Assembly: GCA_000349905.1 (NCBI GenBank) | Contig: KB722736.1 | Span: forward strand, 2,059,428 to 2,123,427 | DNA length: 64,000 nt | DNA from: Volvariella volvacea V23 | Taxonomy: Eukaryota > Basidiomycota > Agaricomycetes > Agaricales > Pluteaceae | Direction: 5' to 3' | Shown: piece after piece, positions 60,774-64,000 of the stretch | Layout of the letters: every line of letters starts with the position of its first letter | Numbering within the stretch: the first letter of the stretch is position 1 | Translations under genes and position numbers: made by a program | The notes under the pieces: generated by a model | Databases searched by the model: none | What the model was told of the DNA's origin: nothing | What the model saw: only the letters and a program-made list of their open reading frames with translations

Positions 60774-62637
60774 TCACGTGTGAAATGCCGATTCATTCCC
60801 AAGGCTCCTGTGGTAAACCAGAGTTTTGTGAAACCTACCGTAGTTGCGTTGAATGTTGTTTCCTCCTCCTGGGACCGTCCATCCGTTCGTTGCCGTGGTG
60901 CTCATACGCCTATTATATTGGCCTTTGCCGATCAAGAGGTTTTCAACTTCGTTCGCGCTATCTGATCGGTCTGAGTAATTACCACTCCTTGACGGGGCAA
61001 ACGTTTGGCGATGGGGGTTGTTGTTTGCGACATGAACCTGCTGTTGGTGATGGTGACTTGATGATGCAGTCGTGTTCCAATTACTGGTCGATGGAGGGAC
61101 GAACGTGCTCCCTGTAGTTCGGGTTGTGATTGGTGTGCGCTGAATCTGAAACAAGGTTTTGGTTGGCAAACGTTGCACGTTTGGAAGCGGTGAGGGAAGA
61201 ACTGACCCCGTTTGCTTCCATTCCTCCCACTACAGCACTTAGATCAACGTTGTTAGTAATTTTAGTGCCGAATGGCCTGGTGCCATTATTAAGTCCGGGT
61301 GGCCCCGCTCGAACATCGTCCGGAAGATGTGTGGATGCAGCCAACGTTGGTTCATGTGGAGCCGCAATGGAACCGCCCAGAAGCGCCTTGCGCTTGATCC
61401 TATCCATTTGAGCCTAGTAGGACCTCTGGTATACCCTACGTTAGTAAGTGGGAACGTGTTTCACATATTCACCTTGAGTTTCTGATATTCCTTGTCGCGT
61501 TCTCTTGTCGCTTCTTGAAGGTCACGAACTTTACGGCGCTCCAACTCCAAATCTCTTTCTAGCTCTATTCCCCAATAGTAAGCAGCGATGGCGTAGTTAT
61601 ATCGACGACAACGTACCAGCAATTTTATTGCTCAGTAATTTGATTTCACTGGAAGCTGGGGACATGAGCAAGATGGATAGGTTTATTGACCAAATGCGTA
61701 TACCTTCTCGAACAACACTCTCGAGCTGTTTCTGCAATTGCGCATTCTTGTCGCTGACATTCCGCACAACAGCTTGCTGAAAAACACTGGACGAAAAGAG
61801 CTGTCTCCAGATGTGCCATAGAAACCTTGAACATCAAGAAACTGACTTCTCCTGGTGTATCTGATACTGCCAGAAGGAGATCGCTCTCCAGCACCAGTTA
61901 GGAAATATTCGTTCTCTTAGTGGCTCTTCCACATACCGGCTGCAGATCTCGAGGATCATCGATGGAGATAGACCCGAGAGGACGGACTGCCATTAATCCC
62001 CAAACGAATTAGTATCAGGGGGACAAATAGTGGGTGGCTGTATGCGCCATCCCTTACCGTTTTGTAGTCATTTGATGGGTGCAGTGAGCAGACCTACCCA
62101 TCGTACCACATGAATGGCTCGATAGGCAGGGAAGAATCCGCATTTATATTTTAAGTTCTTACCACAACGTCATCTCTAGGTCGAGCGTGCGGAGTAGATG
62201 AAATGATTAGTTCCTCAATGGGTGGAACAAGGGGATGAGCGTTACGGTTCCGTCAATGAGGTTTCACAGGCTGCAGATACGAGTGTTATCTTCCACCTGA
62301 ATGACGTTAAGATATATGCCTTACCTGGGCATAGACGGCTGGCATTGAAAAGCTCGTTTGCGCAATCAACTTATCGATGCCAAACCCACAACAAAATCAC
62401 TGAAGACTCTAAGCAGGTACGAGCACTGGAAGTACCACAAAAGATATGAGAGCCTGTGAACAAGAGTTGGGGATCAGATGAGATAAGAGAGGCCTGGGTT
62501 TAACTTGCACGTTGTCTGTAGATGACTGTTAAAATACACTGAACCTTCACCGCTGTCCTGAAGTAACTCACCACTACTGCCTTATCTGTGACTGGCCTCC
62601 GACATGTTAGTCGATTGCACTTCAGCTCTACCTCCAT
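60774..62637 (-). CDS. HEI10: meiotic crossover RING protein (HEI10/CCNB1IP1 family), 14 exons
   Basis: RING-type SUMO/ubiquitin ligase that marks meiotic crossover sites on the synaptonemal complex. Fourteen exons: 62637-62572, 62515-62509, 62453-62436, 62369-62325, 62270-62246, 62175-62163, 62093-62058, 61986-61937, 61885-61847, 61786-61704, 61655-61617, 61564-61473, 61413-61207, 61145-60774; 363 residues. The RING (about residues 7-47) is CNRLTCRRPVTDKAVV + TTCSHIFCVDCANE + LFNASRLCPACETSL. The coiled coil (about residues 100-180) includes FQQAVVRNVSDKNAQLQKQL and ELERDLELERRKVRDLQ. The C-terminal tail is Asn/Ser-rich with DRSDSANEVENLL. Exon 2 is 7 nt and is followed by a GC-AG intron (donor GCAAGT). 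Exon 6 is 13 nt. Confidence 0.93.
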
Positions 62638-63297
62638 TTGTTGTGGTTATCGTTGAACGGGGTCAAGATGCGTTTGGGCCTGTCAGGCTCGCGCGTCCCA
62701 TCACGTGGTGTGGTGTTCAGGTCATTCGGACGAGTCCGTCTCCTAAATGAGGAAGAGATCATATTTACTTTTCATTATTTACAAAAGAGAATCTTAATAA
62801 TGTGATGGATAAAAGAATAGTGAGGATAGGAATAAGGCAAATGTTGCAACAACATAATGATATGCGACGGCCTGCGAGAAGTCTGTCATGAGGAAAGAAC
62901 ATAAAGAGATGTCGATGCAGAGATAGGAAAATAGAAGAGAGAAAAGAGACTGTACGTAGCGAGTTATACTACAAACACTAAGGCAACATGCGATGAGAAT
63001 GATTGCAATGAAGTCTATCGGTATGCACTGATATAAAGAGGTTAACAAGGAATATTAACAAGAAAAGAGTGAGTGAGAAATACAAACACGCAGTGCCGAG
63101 ACAAAGCGAGGAGTCCTGGACGAGATATTAGAAAGATATTGCTGCAAAACCCACGGAAAAGCACCAAGGGGAACTAGAGAATATAGTGCTGTGAAGAAAC
63201 AAGACGAAGAAAGGGAGACAGAATACCAAGAAAGAGGTAGCATGAGCGGACAGATAAACTTGAAGAAAACGGGGGAGCGAAATAGGCCCAATGAAAT
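62638..63297. other. intergenic region: HEI10 promoter and IP6 kinase 3' flank
   Basis: 660 bp between two leftward genes. The right half is purine-rich 3' flank of the kinase. No gene seen. Confidence 0.45.
62702..62707. promoter_or_regulatory. CACGTG palindrome (E-box) upstream of HEI10
   Basis: A perfect CACGTG lies 65 bp upstream of the HEI10 ATG. In fungi such sites are bound by bHLH factors. A single hexamer can occur by chance, so this is only a candidate. Confidence 0.25.
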
Positions 63298-64000
63298 TCA
63301 TGTGGAGATCATACCACCATCATCTTCCCCACCAAATATTTCGTCAAAGATCTCCTTGCCATCAGTCGACAGTGGTGGCAACTGAGGCAACGCGGTAGAG
63401 GGATTTTCTCTCGCAGCCTTGATCCTTCGGATCCTTTCGTTGTTCCAAATCTGCTCCAAACTATCCGTCAAACTCCTCAATCCGGACAGAAAACCTCGAT
63501 CGGGTTGGTCGGGGTAGTGTGGAGGGAAGCGAGCGTAAACCAAACCAGTATCCGGATCGACTTCAGCTTGGTAGCCTTTGGAACTCGAAGTACTTTCCGT
63601 CGGGATGACGTGTTCCTGGTTACTGGGGTAAGGAAGCCAGTCGCGGCCAGTAGTTGTATGCGCAAAATCGACGATGCGAACGTTAACCTCCCCTCGCTTT
63701 CGGCGGCCATTCGAGCGCTTGGCAACAGGTCCGAGTAACAGGTCTTCACTATGAGATCGGCGAAGTGACGGCTTGTCAGATTTACTTTGCGATTTAGAGC
63801 GGGATTGCTGGCGCTCGAAGGACTCTCCACGTTTACTGCGGGAAGATGGCTGGTCGAGGACAGAGGATCTAAATGCTTCCTGTGATTCACGATCTCCATC
63901 GTAGATTAGAAGGAGACTGCATCCGTAGAACCTATATCCTTTTAAGCGACTGACGATACGAGCCAATGCGTACAACTTCTGAAGCAAAACAGGGATTTGG
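63298..64000 (-). CDS. KCS1: inositol hexakisphosphate kinase, C-terminal part (runs off the right edge)
   Basis: Inositol polyphosphate kinase of the IPK family (KCS1/IP6K), which makes inositol pyrophosphates. Only the last 233 codons are present, in one exon that is open to the window edge. Family motifs: LKGYRFYGCSLLLIYDGD, then VRIVDFAHTT, in which the Asp binds metal, and RGFLSGLRSLTDSLEQIW near the C terminus. The PDKG inositol-binding motif should lie outside the window. Between the first two motifs there is a basic, Ser/Lys-rich insert (about 70 residues), common in fungal KCS1. The stop at 63,298 follows an acidic EEF-like tail (FGGEDDGG). Confidence 0.92.
   Translation of the reverse strand, partial: QIPVLLQKLYALARIVSRLKGYRFYGCSLLLIYDGDRESQEAFRSSVLDQPSSRSKRGESFERQQSRSKSQSKSDKPSLRRSHSEDLLLGPVAKRSNGRRKRGEVNVRIVDFAHTTTGRDWLPYPSNQEHVIPTESTSSSKGYQAEVDPDTGLVYARFPPHYPDQPDRGFLSGLRSLTDSLEQIWNNERIRRIKAARENPSTALPQLPPLSTDGKEIFDEIFGGEDDGGMIST

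Noticed and set aside
1..64000. CRISPR arrays, prokaryotic operons, integrated virus or intact transposons
   Set aside because: I saw no regularly spaced repeats, no transposase, integrase, reverse transcriptase or viral protein motifs; genes are spliced fungal genes.

Overview
The window is eukaryotic and reads as a filamentous basidiomycete, most likely an Agaricomycete. Genes are compact and cut by many short introns, mostly about 45-60 nt, with GTRNGT-like donors and CTAAC/CTGAC-type branch sites. One gene encodes a DUF6533-type seven-helix membrane protein, a family I know from Agaricomycetes. Several other proteins look basidiomycete-specific. I cannot name the species. All gene models below were spliced by eye; in nearly all of them the exon lengths sum to a multiple of three and the joins restore conserved motifs.

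Left part (1-17.7 kb): the start of an NDUFA4/MLRQ-type mitochondrial protein, a large coiled-coil protein of unknown role, an ISOC-type isochorismatase-fold hydrolase, an atypical aminoglycoside-phosphotransferase-like kinase, a DUF4419 protein, dihydroorotase (URA4), a kinesin-8, the p24-beta cargo receptor EMP24 and the Ran-binding protein YRB1. Middle (18-43 kb): a 17-exon mitochondrial ClpX head-to-head with the splicing factor cactin, a cyclin-like protein, ubiquitin-activating enzyme UBA1, a second cyclin-like protein on the other strand, and the STRIPAK subunit FAR11/STRIP. Right part (43-64 kb): the DUF6533 membrane protein, a forkhead transcription factor, the Fe-S assembly protein DRE2, the snoRNP assembly factor BCD1, Mediator subunit MED18, a 1,394-residue protein with a CUE-like C terminus, the meiotic RING protein HEI10 and the 3' end of an inositol hexakisphosphate kinase (KCS1 type).

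The genes are mainly housekeeping and do not form a metabolic cluster, mobile element or defence system. Four pairs share short divergent promoters: coiled-coil/ISOC, URA4/kinesin-8, EMP24/YRB1 and ClpX/cactin. Three stretches are gene-poor: 30.0-32.6, 35.1-38.8 and 53.5-55.3 kb.

The most unusual feature is gene architecture. There are many microexons (7, 7, 7, 11, 13, 15, 16, 17, 18 and 20 nt), several coding for invariant residues of ClpX or of the HEI10 RING. Four introns of about 118 are GC-AG. In HEI10 a 7-nt exon is directly followed by a GC donor. Automatic gene finders would probably break these genes.
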